Assembly: GCA_018814765.1 (NCBI GenBank)
Contig: JAHIZJ010000018.1
Location: 1-33,028 of the forward strand
DNA from: Patescibacteria group bacterium
GTDB lineage: Bacteria > Patescibacteriota > Patescibacteriia > JAHIZJ01
Reading direction: 5' to 3'
Length of the DNA stretch: 33,028 nucleotides
Made by a program: the position numbers and the translations under genes. Below the pieces are notes generated by a model. It saw nothing but the letters and a program-made list of their open reading frames with translations, did no database searches and was not told where the DNA came from. This document shows positions 1 to 7,399 of this stretch, piece after piece. The number at the start of each line of letters is the position of its first letter. Within the stretch, counting starts at the first letter, position 1.

Positions 1-777
1 CCCGATACGCGTTACTTACCGCCTCACCAATAAGGCGCATATCGGATTTGTCTTATCCCCTCCATGTAATATTGCTCATGCAGTAATCCCACAACTGAGA
101 TATTGTTATTTTATATGTACTAATGATGTTTGTCAATCTCATATAGGTAAGGTGGCAACATCTAGTTTATATAAAATGGGAACCAAATATTAAATAAACC
201 AATACACCGCTATCCGTTTCCAAGAGTATTGCTGTGGGTAAAGAACGAGACTCCGTCGGGGTCATTTGGTATGGTAAAAGAAAAGGTATACCCGCCGTCG
301 CCTTAAATAGTTAAAGCTATGGGTATAGTAATGGGCTTTGGCGGGTTATTTACAATGGCTTAAGATATTGACTGTTCATTTTATTTAATATCTTCGTTCT
401 CCTTTAAGAACTGGTTCCTTGTAAATAAAAGAGCCCCCGCTGATCACCGTGTAAGTCCGGTTAACGAGGGTTGGGCCAGATACCACCATACAGGGTAAAC
501 GATTCAACCCTTCTACGAGCCTAGTTGTAGGCAAACCCCTTCTCGGGTCCGTCCGTAATCGTTTGCTGTTGTCATGCTCTCACAAGATTGAATTAGATGA
601 TGGTTCCATTGTCTTTCTTCATGAAGCCCATCCCATAAAGCAGATAACGGATTATGTTTAATTCATGCCTATAGAGAAGTGAACAACTGCAGGCGCCAAC
701 TAGACGATAATAATTTACAATATTAATAATATCCAGTCAAACTATTTATTCTCTTAAAAATGTAGTACAATAATTAC
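1..777. other. Gene-free left-edge region, rich in inverted repeats
   Basis: No ORF on either strand looks real here. The stretch holds many perfect inverted repeats: CGCCT/AGGCG (20-24 with 33-37) inside CCGATA/TATCGG (2-7 with 40-45); GACTCC/GGGGTC (249-254 with 258-263, one G-T pair); TATACCC/GGGTATA (287-293 with 321-327), which competes with ACCCGCC/GGCGGGT (290-296 with 340-346); and AAGATATT/AATATCTT (362-369 with 387-394). The densest part, 467-566, is listed separately. This is consistent with structured RNA or with the regulatory end of a gene outside the window. I could not assign it to a known RNA family. Confidence 0.5.
425..700 (+). ncRNA. Candidate structured RNA with pseudoknot, family unknown
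   Basis: Two perfect helices interlock. AGGGTTG (467-473) pairs with CAACCCT (505-511). The loop segment GTAAACGATT (495-504) pairs with AATCGTTTGC (557-566) over 10 bp with one G-U. Together these form a classic pseudoknot. Small hairpins CTAC/GTAG (513-516 with 527-530) and ACCC/GGGT lie between. Some blocks read like RNase P RNA (AAGTCCGG near 454, GGCAAACCCC near 531, TTAGATGATGG near 593, AACGGATTATG near 646), but the nearly invariant GAAAGTCC and ACAGAA boxes are not exact and no P1 helix is visible. Strand and limits are guesses; the helices would also form on the other strand, apart from the G-U pair. Confidence 0.3.
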
Positions 778-778
778 A
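735..778 (+). promoter_or_regulatory. Possible promoter giving a leaderless mRNA
   Basis: A TACAAT -10 box lies at 766-771, only six bases before the ATG at 778. A sigma-70 start 6-7 bases downstream of the box would coincide with the start codon. No Shine-Dalgarno sequence is visible. The -35 element is weak (GTCAAA-like around 736-741). Confidence 0.35.
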
Positions 779-1266
779 TGAAATTTGCCAATAAACATTC
801 TTGGAACGTAGGCCTTAGTTTTGGTTTAACTTCAGGCGTAATCACTACACTGGGCTTAATGGTTGGATTAAGCGCGGGCACTAACTCCAGGCTAGCCGTC
901 ATTGGCGGTATATTGACAATTGCCATTGCGGATTCATTATCCGATGCGCTTGGAATACACATTTCCGAAGAGTCAGAAAACATCCACACACATAAAGAAA
1001 TTTGGATATCTACATTTTCAACTTTTATTTTCAAGCTATTTTTTGCTTTGACGTTTATTATACCCGTTCTGGCTTTCTCTCTCACTACAGCAATTATTGT
1101 TAGTATTTTCTGGGGTCTGGTCCTGGTGGGTTTCTTTAGCTATTTAATATCAAGGAAAGAGATTGTCCGCGCCTGGCATTCTGTTTTTGAACACTTGGGA
1201 ATTACCGTTATAGTAATAGTTGTCACTCACTTTCTAGGTAGGTGGATTAATTCGGTTTTTAGTTAA
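778..1266 (+). CDS. VIT1/CCC1-like integral membrane protein
   Basis: This 162-residue, highly hydrophobic protein has about five predicted membrane segments (roughly residues 10-32, 38-55, 80-104, 108-130 and 138-158). The N-terminal half carries the family signature: GLTSGVITTLGLMVGL followed by IAIADSLSDALGIHISEESE. This matches the VIT/CCC1 pattern of a glycine-rich first helix and a second helix ending in Y/H-x-SxxSE. Family members move Fe2+ or Mn2+ across membranes. This copy is shorter than typical VIT1 (about 220-250 residues), so transport activity is inferred. Its stop is one base before the ATG of the GNAT gene, so the two are almost certainly cotranscribed. The ATG at 778 is the only plausible start and lacks an RBS, which fits a leaderless transcript. 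Confidence 0.65.
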   Translation: MKFANKHSWNVGLSFGLTSGVITTLGLMVGLSAGTNSRLAVIGGILTIAIADSLSDALGIHISEESENIHTHKEIWISTFSTFIFKLFFALTFIIPVLAFSLTTAIIVSIFWGLVLVGFFSYLISRKEIVRAWHSVFEHLGITVIVIVVTHFLGRWINSVFS

Positions 1267-1267
1267 A

Positions 1268-1711
1268 ATGACTAATAAAATTATTATCAAAGAAAATCAA
1301 CTGGCTGATGCCCTTATAGTTCATAAGACTGTGACTGAATTTAATCTTCCTTTTGACGAGAAAGAATTCAATGAAAGGGTGGGTCAAAAGAATAATTTGG
1401 TTTTAGTGGCTTACTTAAATAGTCAGCCAATAGGGTTTGTCATATCCTATGATTTTCAGAATAATGGTTCAATCTATTGCTGGTTGGCTGGAGTGGATCC
1501 AAAATACAGAAAGCATGGTGCCCATAAGCTTATGATGGATTACCTGGAAATATGGAGTAAACAACAGGGCTATAAAAACATCTGTTTAAAAACCAGAAAC
1601 ACACGTAGAAATATGCTCGCCTACTTAGTAAAATATGGCTATAACTTTACTGGTGTAAAAAATCAGCCTCAAATTGAAGAGAACCGCATATTCCTAGAAA
1701 AGAAGTTATAA
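1268..1711 (+). CDS. GNAT-family N-acetyltransferase
   Basis: This 147-residue protein has the GNAT fold. Strand beta4 (YCWLAGVDPKYRK) runs into the acetyl-CoA pyrophosphate-binding loop, here RKHGAHKLMMDYLEIW, a variant of the usual R/Q-x-x-G-x-G/A. It is followed by the beta5/alpha4 region (NICLKTRNTRRNMLAYLVKYGY). Such enzymes transfer an acetyl group from acetyl-CoA to an amine; the substrate cannot be read from sequence. The ATG lies one base after the stop of the VIT-like gene, indicating translational coupling. The gene converges on the S8 protease gene with only four bases between stop codons, and no terminator is visible between them. Confidence 0.85.
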   Translation: MTNKIIIKENQLADALIVHKTVTEFNLPFDEKEFNERVGQKNNLVLVAYLNSQPIGFVISYDFQNNGSIYCWLAGVDPKYRKHGAHKLMMDYLEIWSKQQGYKNICLKTRNTRRNMLAYLVKYGYNFTGVKNQPQIEENRIFLEKKL

Positions 1712-1715
1712 TTTC

Positions 1716-4700
1716 CTAATTTGCACAGGCTACAGTAATGCCGTTTTGATAATCTGTACTATAGGCATTAAATTCTGTCATAACCTGCACTCCATTTTGA
1801 TCAAATATTCTCACTAACGGATTACCATCACCGCCCACACCGGTGATTATTTCGTCATAGCCATCATCGTTTACATCGCAGGAGGCTAATGATACTCCCC
1901 CTCTAAAATCAGGGTGATAGGCCATAAATCCGGGATTGATCAGACTGATCTTTCGTTCACTGTCGCGCCCAAATATTCTCAGATGCGGTCCGCCATTTTT
2001 AACAATGCCCGTAACTATTTCATCTCTACCATCTCCATTTACATCACCAGTGACTGAATTGATGCCACCCCTAAAGCTTTCAGCATAAGCCATAATTCCT
2101 AAAACCACAGGACGAAAAACACTGTCCCTATATCCAAATATTCTTATTTGAGGACCACCGTTGCTGGTTGGAGTTGTTATTATTTCACCTTTACCTCCAT
2201 CTAGGTCCCCGACTGACACTGACACACCTCCTCTGAAAGTTGAGGCGTAGGATAGAAAATTTTCAGTCGTAGGCTGAATCACTCCAGATCGATAACCAAA
2301 TACTCTTGTATTAGGTCCTCCAGCTGACATGGGAGCGGTTACTATCTCTGACTTTCCTCCATCTACGTCACCCACTGCAACATTTACACCACCGCGGAAA
2401 CATGTGTCATATGCAAAGAAATCCCAGCCTTTATTATTGCCTTGAAAATCAAAAATTCTAATTTGTGGTCCTCCGCCAATTCCAGCGGCAGTAATAATTT
2501 CAAATACTCCGTCACCATCTATATCTCCTGTAGCTACATTTACACCGCCACGAAAAGTTTCCGCATAGGCATTGAAATGCGTAATCAAATATCCATCTGA
2601 CGTATAAACTCTGACTTCCGGGCCACCACCTTCTTTGGTCCCTGTTATAATAAACGGCACTTTCACACTCACATAATAGCTCGTTCCCTCTGATACATGT
2701 CCGGCGTTATCGATTGTTTTGATATTCAAGTAATAAACCCCATCTGCTGTCAGCCTAGGAGTTGTAAAGCTGGTTCCTGTTTGAAGGTCTCCATCCAAAG
2801 CATCTGCATAGCTATCCTTTGATAATCTAACATAGTAACCCTCTATGCCACTAACTGAATCCTCTGCTCCACTCCATTCAAAATATATTTGTTGATAGTT
2901 CTGCCAATTACTATTGTCCAGTTGGATTACTTTCGAGCTATCGCTATATGCAATGATAGCTGTAGGGTCTGTTGGCGCCACCAAATCAATATTTGCTACA
3001 GTAGCAGTGGCAGTACCTTCATTACCGACAGCATCTTCAAAAGAGAACACAAAACTGCCATTATCTAGAAAATTATATGTATCTAGCCCACTATTATTTG
3101 TTACAGTTATTGTTTCACTCGGCACTAGCGTCGCCACAACATTACTCTGTGTGAAATCTGTGGTTGAATAGCTAATTGTGGCCGTTGGGACAACCTTATC
3201 AATAGTGGAAACTGTTGCAATAGCTGTTCCGGGGTTTCCAGCCTCATCCTGAAATTCAAAAGTATAACTACCATTTTCTAAAAATGTATAGCTTAGTGAT
3301 CCGCTATTATTCGTAACTGTTACTGTCTCACTCGGTACTAATGTGGCGACTACATTACTGTTGGTTGGAAGCGTGCTTGAATAGTTAATTGTTGCGGTTG
3401 GATTAATCGTATCAGTCCCCGTAAAGGCCTTATATGCGTTTATCCTGCCCCCACTAGCCACATAGCCGCTCAGACCGGCCTTTATATCAACATTTTCCAT
3501 AATAGCGTTCTTTAGGCCGGTATAAGCATAGTTGGGATTATATGATTTAAGCATCGCCGCTAGTCCGGCCACATGAGGCGTAGCCATAGATGTGCCATTC
3601 ATGTATTCATAATTTACAATTTCTGATTCAGGCAAAAGAACTTTTACATTATCAATTGCCGCTCCAAAATAATTGCTATCCGAGCCATCAGTCACCCATT
3701 TAAACCTCACTCTCATGCTGTCATCCCTATAGCTAGTCACGTCAATCCCCGCAGTATCAGATTGTAGTGACCCACAATAATACATTGTTTCAGTCCAAGT
3801 GCTACCATTAAAGACCTGAGCTGAAAGGTAATCATTTGAACAAAGCGCTTGGTGTTCTGCTTCTACAAAGTACGTGTATTGTAAAACTGCCGTGTCTTCC
3901 CCCGTTGAATCAAATGTGGTTGATGTAATGATTCCATTTGAGCTGGCTGAATATGGATTACTGCTCGAATCTCCATAAGCCCAAACATTGCTTCCGGAAA
4001 TATCGGTTTTCCAATAATTATTTGATCCACTCGAGCTAAACTCAGTACCACTAAAGCTGGTTACACTAGCTCCATTAAAGTCTTCGTCAAATACATTATA
4101 CGGTGCTGTACTATATATATTAACGCCCGGAGCGGCAACATCTACTGAGGTGGTACCATAATTTGAAAAGCTGGCCAAGGAATCATTTTGGTCTGTCGCT
4201 GTAACAGATATTATATTGTCTAAATCATAATCAGACGGATACTGATGCGTACCTCCATCATTGTTGGTTGAGTCATTTCCAGCCGCCGCAACTATCAGGC
4301 AATCATAGTCCGCGGCACCTATACCTATAGCATTATACATACTGGCTGAATAACCACTACCGCCCAGACTCATATTAATAATTTTTGCCCCTCTATCATA
4401 AGCATCATATAAACCTTCAACTATGTCTGCCGTCGTTCCGCTACCTGTAATACCAAGCACTCTGATAGGAATTATTTTTATCTCATTACCAAATCCTGAT
4501 ACACCGATTGAATTATTTGTAGTAGCAGCGATAGTGCCTGCCACATGTGTACCATGATTCAAATAATCATAAGCATACGCATCATCATCTACAAAGTCAT
4601 AACCAGGTTGTATTATATTCTCCAGCTCCGGACTGTTCAAGGCTACCCCACTGTCTAATACGGCCACCTTAACCTCACTCATTGTTTCATCAGACAGAAA

Positions 4701-5207
4701 GCTCCAAGCTTCAGGCATATCAATGTCAGCATCAGCCGTACCCGCAGTACCATTTACCGTCTGCCCGGTATTATGAAATCCCCACTGCAAACCAAAGCTA
4801 GCATCGTTAGGCGTCCAGGATGCATGATAGATATAATTTGGTTCAACATACTCCACAGCCGGATCACGACTCAATTCATCTATTAGCTCCTCTGTTGTCT
4901 TAGTATCTGACTTTAATAATGCAGAATTTTGTCTACTAATTCGTTTTTGTAATGATAAATTATTATTGGTCTTAAATGTGTTAAAACTACTCTCAACTGA
5001 ATTTTCATCTACTTCCATACTTTCATCTTTGAATTTTACTATTACTTCATTCTCAACATAATTTTCAGTTATTACTCTGCCGTTAATATCTGTAGCTTCA
5101 CTAAATAATTCTGATGAATCAGCTGTTATTGCCGGATAAAACAAAAATACTATACCAAAGATTGTAATGGCTATAAGTAAGTAAGGTTTTTTCATATTAT
5201 TGACCAC
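1716..5207 (-). CDS. Secreted subtilisin-like S8 protease with FG-GAP repeats
   Basis: A 1163-residue multidomain exported protease. Residues 5-29 form a hydrophobic signal or anchor (KKPYLLIAITIFGIVFLF). Residues 48-128 are a fervidolysin-like propeptide ending EYVEPNYIYHA. The peptidase S8 domain has D185 (AVLDSG), H218 (NHGTHVAGT), oxyanion N311 (AAAGND) and S540 (NGTSMATPHVAG). About 155 residues (375-527) are inserted between the oxyanion Asn and Ser regions and look like a beta-rich carbohydrate- or adhesion-type module. Two Ig-like repeats (602-670, 672-741) and a fibronectin-like domain (745-850) follow. Six GGP-x-x-R-I/V-F/Y FG-GAP-like blades (about 857-1160) have Ca-binding-type DxDGDG loops. 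The GTG at 5207 is preferred over the ATG four codons in because AGGAG sits 10 bases upstream. It likely acts at the cell surface on proteins or other cells. Confidence 0.92.
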   Translation of the reverse strand: MVNNMKKPYLLIAITIFGIVFLFYPAITADSSELFSEATDINGRVITENYVENEVIVKFKDESMEVDENSVESSFNTFKTNNNLSLQKRISRQNSALLKSDTKTTEELIDELSRDPAVEYVEPNYIYHASWTPNDASFGLQWGFHNTGQTVNGTAGTADADIDMPEAWSFLSDETMSEVKVAVLDSGVALNSPELENIIQPGYDFVDDDAYAYDYLNHGTHVAGTIAATTNNSIGVSGFGNEIKIIPIRVLGITGSGTTADIVEGLYDAYDRGAKIINMSLGGSGYSASMYNAIGIGAADYDCLIVAAAGNDSTNNDGGTHQYPSDYDLDNIISVTATDQNDSLASFSNYGTTSVDVAAPGVNIYSTAPYNVFDEDFNGASVTSFSGTEFSSSGSNNYWKTDISGSNVWAYGDSSSNPYSASSNGIITSTTFDSTGEDTAVLQYTYFVEAEHQALCSNDYLSAQVFNGSTWTETMYYCGSLQSDTAGIDVTSYRDDSMRVRFKWVTDGSDSNYFGAAIDNVKVLLPESEIVNYEYMNGTSMATPHVAGLAAMLKSYNPNYAYTGLKNAIMENVDIKAGLSGYVASGGRINAYKAFTGTDTINPTATINYSSTLPTNSNVVATLVPSETVTVTNNSGSLSYTFLENGSYTFEFQDEAGNPGTAIATVSTIDKVVPTATISYSTTDFTQSNVVATLVPSETITVTNNSGLDTYNFLDNGSFVFSFEDAVGNEGTATATVANIDLVAPTDPTAIIAYSDSSKVIQLDNSNWQNYQQIYFEWSGAEDSVSGIEGYYVRLSKDSYADALDGDLQTGTSFTTPRLTADGVYYLNIKTIDNAGHVSEGTSYYVSVKVPFIITGTKEGGGPEVRVYTSDGYLITHFNAYAETFRGGVNVATGDIDGDGVFEIITAAGIGGGPQIRIFDFQGNNKGWDFFAYDTCFRGGVNVAVGDVDGGKSEIVTAPMSAGGPNTRVFGYRSGVIQPTTENFLSYASTFRGGVSVSVGDLDGGKGEIITTPTSNGGPQIRIFGYRDSVFRPVVLGIMAYAESFRGGINSVTGDVNGDGRDEIVTGIVKNGGPHLRIFGRDSERKISLINPGFMAYHPDFRGGVSLASCDVNDDGYDEIITGVGGDGNPLVRIFDQNGVQVMTEFNAYSTDYQNGITVACAN

Positions 5208-5217
5208 AATTTTTTCA

Positions 5218-5257
5218 CTCCTATAGGGATTATATTGTTTTAACTGCTTATCGTCAA
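5218..5257 (-). promoter_or_regulatory. Sigma-70 promoter and RBS of the S8 protease
   Basis: On the minus strand TTGACG (5257-5252), a 17-bp spacer and a perfect TATAAT (5234-5229) form a strong sigma-70-type promoter. Transcription should begin near 5222. This gives a very short leader containing the AGGAG ribosome site (5222-5218), 10 bases before the GTG start. Confidence 0.7.
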
Positions 5258-5368
5258 TATATTCTTATGATATTTTAACTAATATAGTTATAACCAAACA
5301 TAAGTATTATTATAAAGCTTTATTCAGATTACTGAATATTATTGATACGGGTATAATAATTTGTGAAG

Positions 5369-5743
5369 TTATTTACAGCTAAAACTATAAGACCCCCCGC
5401 TAATTTTATTGGTTTTTTCCCAATATGCCCGGAATTCTGGAGTCATACTCCACGTACCTTCAATTTCTTCAACTAAGCCCAGTTTCGTCAGTTCTACTAA
5501 AGCATCATCTAGTATAGTCCCAGACATATTGACCACATGCTCAAAGTCATTGCGTTCAATAATACCATCTCTGACTTGTATAGCATGTAGGGCTTTTAAA
5601 ACATCTAAAGAGAGGCCATCAATTACTGCTTCAAATTTTGACCCATCATCAGGTCCCGTTTCTCTGCCCATACAATGATTGTTAAATAAATAATTTTTAG
5701 TAAATATTTCAGCTAACGTTTGCGGATCATGCGATGTACTCAT
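5369..5743 (-). CDS. Small winged-helix-like protein, hypothetical
   Basis: This 124-residue soluble protein is not recognised as a named family. Residues about 44-108 have the helix-helix-helix-strand pattern of a winged helix: LSLDVLKALHAIQ, a turn, then NMSGTILDDALVELTKLGLVEEIEGTWSMTPEF, where a recognition-like helix is followed by a two-strand wing. This resembles MarR/ArsR-type DNA-binding modules, but the hydrophobic pattern is the only evidence. The N-terminus (CMGRETGPDDGSK) has no known motif. It stands alone, read away from the defence island, with its start 75 bases from the left inverted repeat. It could be a transcription regulator. Confidence 0.6.
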   Translation of the reverse strand: MSTSHDPQTLAEIFTKNYLFNNHCMGRETGPDDGSKFEAVIDGLSLDVLKALHAIQVRDGIIERNDFEHVVNMSGTILDDALVELTKLGLVEEIEGTWSMTPEFRAYWEKTNKISGGSYSFSCK

Positions 5744-5771
5744 TTTATCATATAGGCCGTATTAAACAACC

Positions 5772-5784
5772 CGAACAAAGTATA
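5772..5784 (+). repeat. Direct repeat copy, left side of island
   Basis: CGAACAAAGTATA here matches CGAACAAAGTGTA at 12983-12995 in 12 of 13 positions, in the same orientation. Each copy lies just outside the inverted repeats flanking the island, which is where a target-site duplication or attachment site would be. The motif is short and A+T-rich, so chance cannot be excluded. Confidence 0.35.
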
Positions 5785-5817
5785 ACTGATTTAGAATGCA
5801 TCGTGGCGCGACTGAAG

Positions 5818-5890
5818 GGAGCGAGTTCAAAAAATATTTTTCATTCAATTCCATTTTGACAGGCTTTTTATTCAATAATCATAAATTTGT
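5818..5890 (+). repeat. Left inverted repeat of defence island
   Basis: Read on the minus strand, this segment aligns with the plus strand at about 12894-12966. ACAAATTTAT matches, then an exact 17-nt core AAAAAGCCTGTCAAAAT (here 5869-5853), then GAAAAATATTT followed by TTGAA after one mismatch. The blocks occur in the same order with similar spacing, separated by diverged sequence. Such paired terminal inverted repeats are typical of mobile-element ends or of a decayed insertion. Confidence 0.65.
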
Positions 5891-5896
5891 TTTTTT

Positions 5897-5947
5897 GTTT
5901 TGGATTTTGGGCAGAGGGGTTAGGGGTGAATGCCCAAAATCCAAAAC
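5897..5947. repeat. Perfect 17-bp hairpin with G-rich loop
   Basis: GTTTTGGATTTTGGGCA (5897-5913) is the exact reverse complement of 5931-5947. The 17-nt loop contains GGGGTTAGGGG. It lacks a uridine tract directly after either arm, so it is not a textbook terminator. It could still end transcription of the island operon (minus strand) or protect its mRNA 3' end. Confidence 0.7.
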
Positions 5948-5961
5948 TCCTTATTCTGTTT

Positions 5962-6016
5962 AAATAAAAGGCAAAAAGGAAGGGGTTTAAGGGGAGGGAA
6001 TTTTTGCCTTTTATTT
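5962..6016. terminator. Perfect 16-bp hairpin just after the island operon
   Basis: AAATAAAAGGCAAAAA (5962-5977) is the exact reverse complement of 6001-6016. The 23-nt loop carries GGGGTTTAAGGGGAGGG. It begins 17 bases downstream of the stop of the HEPN-like gene. The arms are A/T-rich with a GGC core, so on the minus strand the 3' arm itself is U-rich (TTTTTGCCTTTTATTT). It may work as a bidirectional terminator. The unusually long G/C-biased loop suggests a second role. Confidence 0.5.
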
Positions 6017-6033
6017 GTTTGGTTTGAATGATT

Positions 6034-6897
6034 CTATTCTCCTAATAATTCCAATATTTCTTCGTCTTTCTCACTTTCAATTATACTCTTTTTCATCTCA
6101 TCATCAATTTCGCCGTTCTCTTGCAAAATTTTAATCGCATTAAATCTTTTACTATCGTCGGTTTCGTTTTTGGCAAGTTCATGAAGCGCGGGAATTGTCT
6201 TGTCATAAGTAAACTCCAAACCTTTATTTACAGCTTGCGTCCACTGGTCAAAATCGAGCTGTTCGGCGCCGAGTAGTATTCCAACAATGTCACCAAAATC
6301 GTTAGGGGCAATACTTAAATCTAAAAACCTGTTTTCTAACAATTGATCGAAGTTATCTCCTTCGGTAATTTCTTCCAGCCAACTATGGGTCATTTGCTCG
6401 TTGTGGCTTTTGAATTTTTGCTGAATATTTTCTACTGCTTGCAAATATAAATCAACTTTTTCCTCAATTTTTTGCTCAATACCGCCTTTGGCATGGGCAA
6501 GATTATTATTTCTCTCGTCAATCAAATCTTTAATGCTTTTAATAACTCCATTACCCAGCCCAACTAGTTGAAAAATTTCCGGGATGGTGCGTTCATTAAT
6601 CAAGGCGATGTCAAAAACTGATTTTTGTTCTGATAAAAGCTCATTTTTGCATCTACCGGCGACTCCGCAAAAGAAAAGATTGCAAGATTCAGTATGAATT
6701 TGGGAAACTCGTAATATTTTGTATTGCACTGCCAGCATAAAAAGCAGATGAAACGGCATAATACAAAATGGGTGGGCAGATGATTCGCTTGCGTCTAGTT
6801 CAGAAAAAGCTCTCCAAAGATGCTCGATGTAGTCATTTTCGGCTTTATTCTTGCGAATGGGTAAATAACTGAGGATTTTTTGAGCATCTTCATACAT
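6034..6897 (-). CDS. HEPN-like island protein, otherwise unknown
   Basis: This 287-residue, mostly helical protein is not assigned to a named family. Residues 123-137 read KDLIDERNNNLAHAK. R129-N130 and H135 form an R-N-x4-H motif within a predicted helix, which fits the Rx4-6H signature of HEPN ribonucleases. Two cysteine-containing stretches lie earlier (SCNLFFCGVAGRC, 71-83). The C-terminal 80 residues are acidic helices (EKDEEILELLGE). It is the last gene of the operon, four bases after the RipA-like gene, and is followed by the long hairpins. From the motif and context I infer an RNA-cleaving or toxin-like effector, or a helical scaffold for the TIR protein. Only the motif supports HEPN. 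Confidence 0.55.
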   Translation of the reverse strand: MYEDAQKILSYLPIRKNKAENDYIEHLWRAFSELDASESSAHPFCIMPFHLLFMLAVQYKILRVSQIHTESCNLFFCGVAGRCKNELLSEQKSVFDIALINERTIPEIFQLVGLGNGVIKSIKDLIDERNNNLAHAKGGIEQKIEEKVDLYLQAVENIQQKFKSHNEQMTHSWLEEITEGDNFDQLLENRFLDLSIAPNDFGDIVGILLGAEQLDFDQWTQAVNKGLEFTYDKTIPALHELAKNETDDSKRFNAIKILQENGEIDDEMKKSIIESEKDEEILELLGE

Positions 6898-6901
6898 AAT
6901 T

Positions 6902-7399
6902 TCACATAATAAAAGCTAATCCAAGAAATAAGTAAATAATTCCAAAAATCCATGGGATCAATAATTCAATATGTGAAAATGGATAATATTTCTTTTTATC
7001 TTTTCCTTCTCCAAGAATATTCCATTCATAATCATATATTGCTAATGGCAACAATTGCTCAATCTCATGGATCACTTTAAACTTTCCAGAGTTAAGTTGT
7101 TTATATGCTCGCAATAGAAACCAGAAAATAACACATATCAATATTCCAAGTATGGCCAACAATAATCTCGACCAGCTAATAACATCAAAGACTTTAACCT
7201 GAAAAGACAACCCTATGACGGAGATTAATACCGTATTAAGCGTTAAGAAGAAGTTGTTTGCATTTTGTCTGCGGTCGCTAATTTTTTCTGCACTCTCAAC
7301 ATACATTTTGTATTGTTCAAAAAGATGCGAGTGATAATTATCGCTATAGTCGCTTGAAATTTTATTTAAAAGTTTTTTCTCCATATTATCTATTACCAT
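6902..7399 (-). CDS. RipA/SLATT-like two-TM membrane protein
   Basis: This 165-residue protein has an N-terminal helical region (YKMYVESAEKISDRRQNANNFFLTLN) followed by two close hydrophobic segments (about 52-70 and 78-96). The conserved RAYKQLNSGKFKVIHEIEQLLPLAIYDYEW block comes next, and a third hydrophobic stretch lies at the C-terminus (about 146-164). The pattern matches the RipA family of octameric membrane proteins and the SLATT-type 2TM effectors predicted to form pores beside nucleotide-signalling sensors. It overlaps the upstream TIR gene by 14 bases (start at 7399, TIR stop at 7386), so translation is tightly coupled. The likely role is a membrane effector, triggered by or anchoring the TIR protein. 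Confidence 0.78.
   Translation of the reverse strand: MVIDNMEKKLLNKISSDYSDNYHSHLFEQYKMYVESAEKISDRRQNANNFFLTLNTVLISVIGLSFQVKVFDVISWSRLLLAILGILICVIFWFLLRAYKQLNSGKFKVIHEIEQLLPLAIYDYEWNILGEGKDKKKYYPFSHIELLIPWIFGIIYLFLGLAFIM

Larger units (their letters stand above)
5744..6033. other. Left boundary region of the defence island
   Basis: The region contains no ORF. In order it has a 13-nt direct-repeat candidate (5772-5784), the left inverted repeat (about 5818-5890), and two long perfect hairpins (5897-5947 and 5962-6016). All are listed separately. The second hairpin starts 17 bases after the stop codon of the last island gene. Confidence 0.7.

Noticed and set aside
1-125. Minus strand resembles the 5' end of 16S rRNA (CTCAG near 98, GCATG, then GGTAAGTAACGCG near the edge).
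   Set aside because: The universal AGAGTTTGATC and GGCGGC boxes are missing and GTGAGTAA is altered. With the A+T bias these matches may be chance; a 16S profile search would decide.
540-570. tmRNA tag-like reading GCAAACGATTACGG on the minus strand (Ala-Asn-Asp-Tyr).
   Set aside because: No tRNA-like ends, no hydrophobic tag end, and no GGTTCGA T-arm in the region.
440-660. RNase P RNA on the plus strand (AAGTCCGG, GGCAAACCCC, TTAGATGATGG, AACGGATTATG in the right order).
   Set aside because: The near-invariant GAAAGTCC and ACAGAA boxes are not exact and no P1 helix could be drawn. Kept only as an unassigned structured RNA.
3863-4051. 62-residue minus-strand ORF within the protease gene.
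   Set aside because: Another frame of the protease insertion domain; no start signal or family match.
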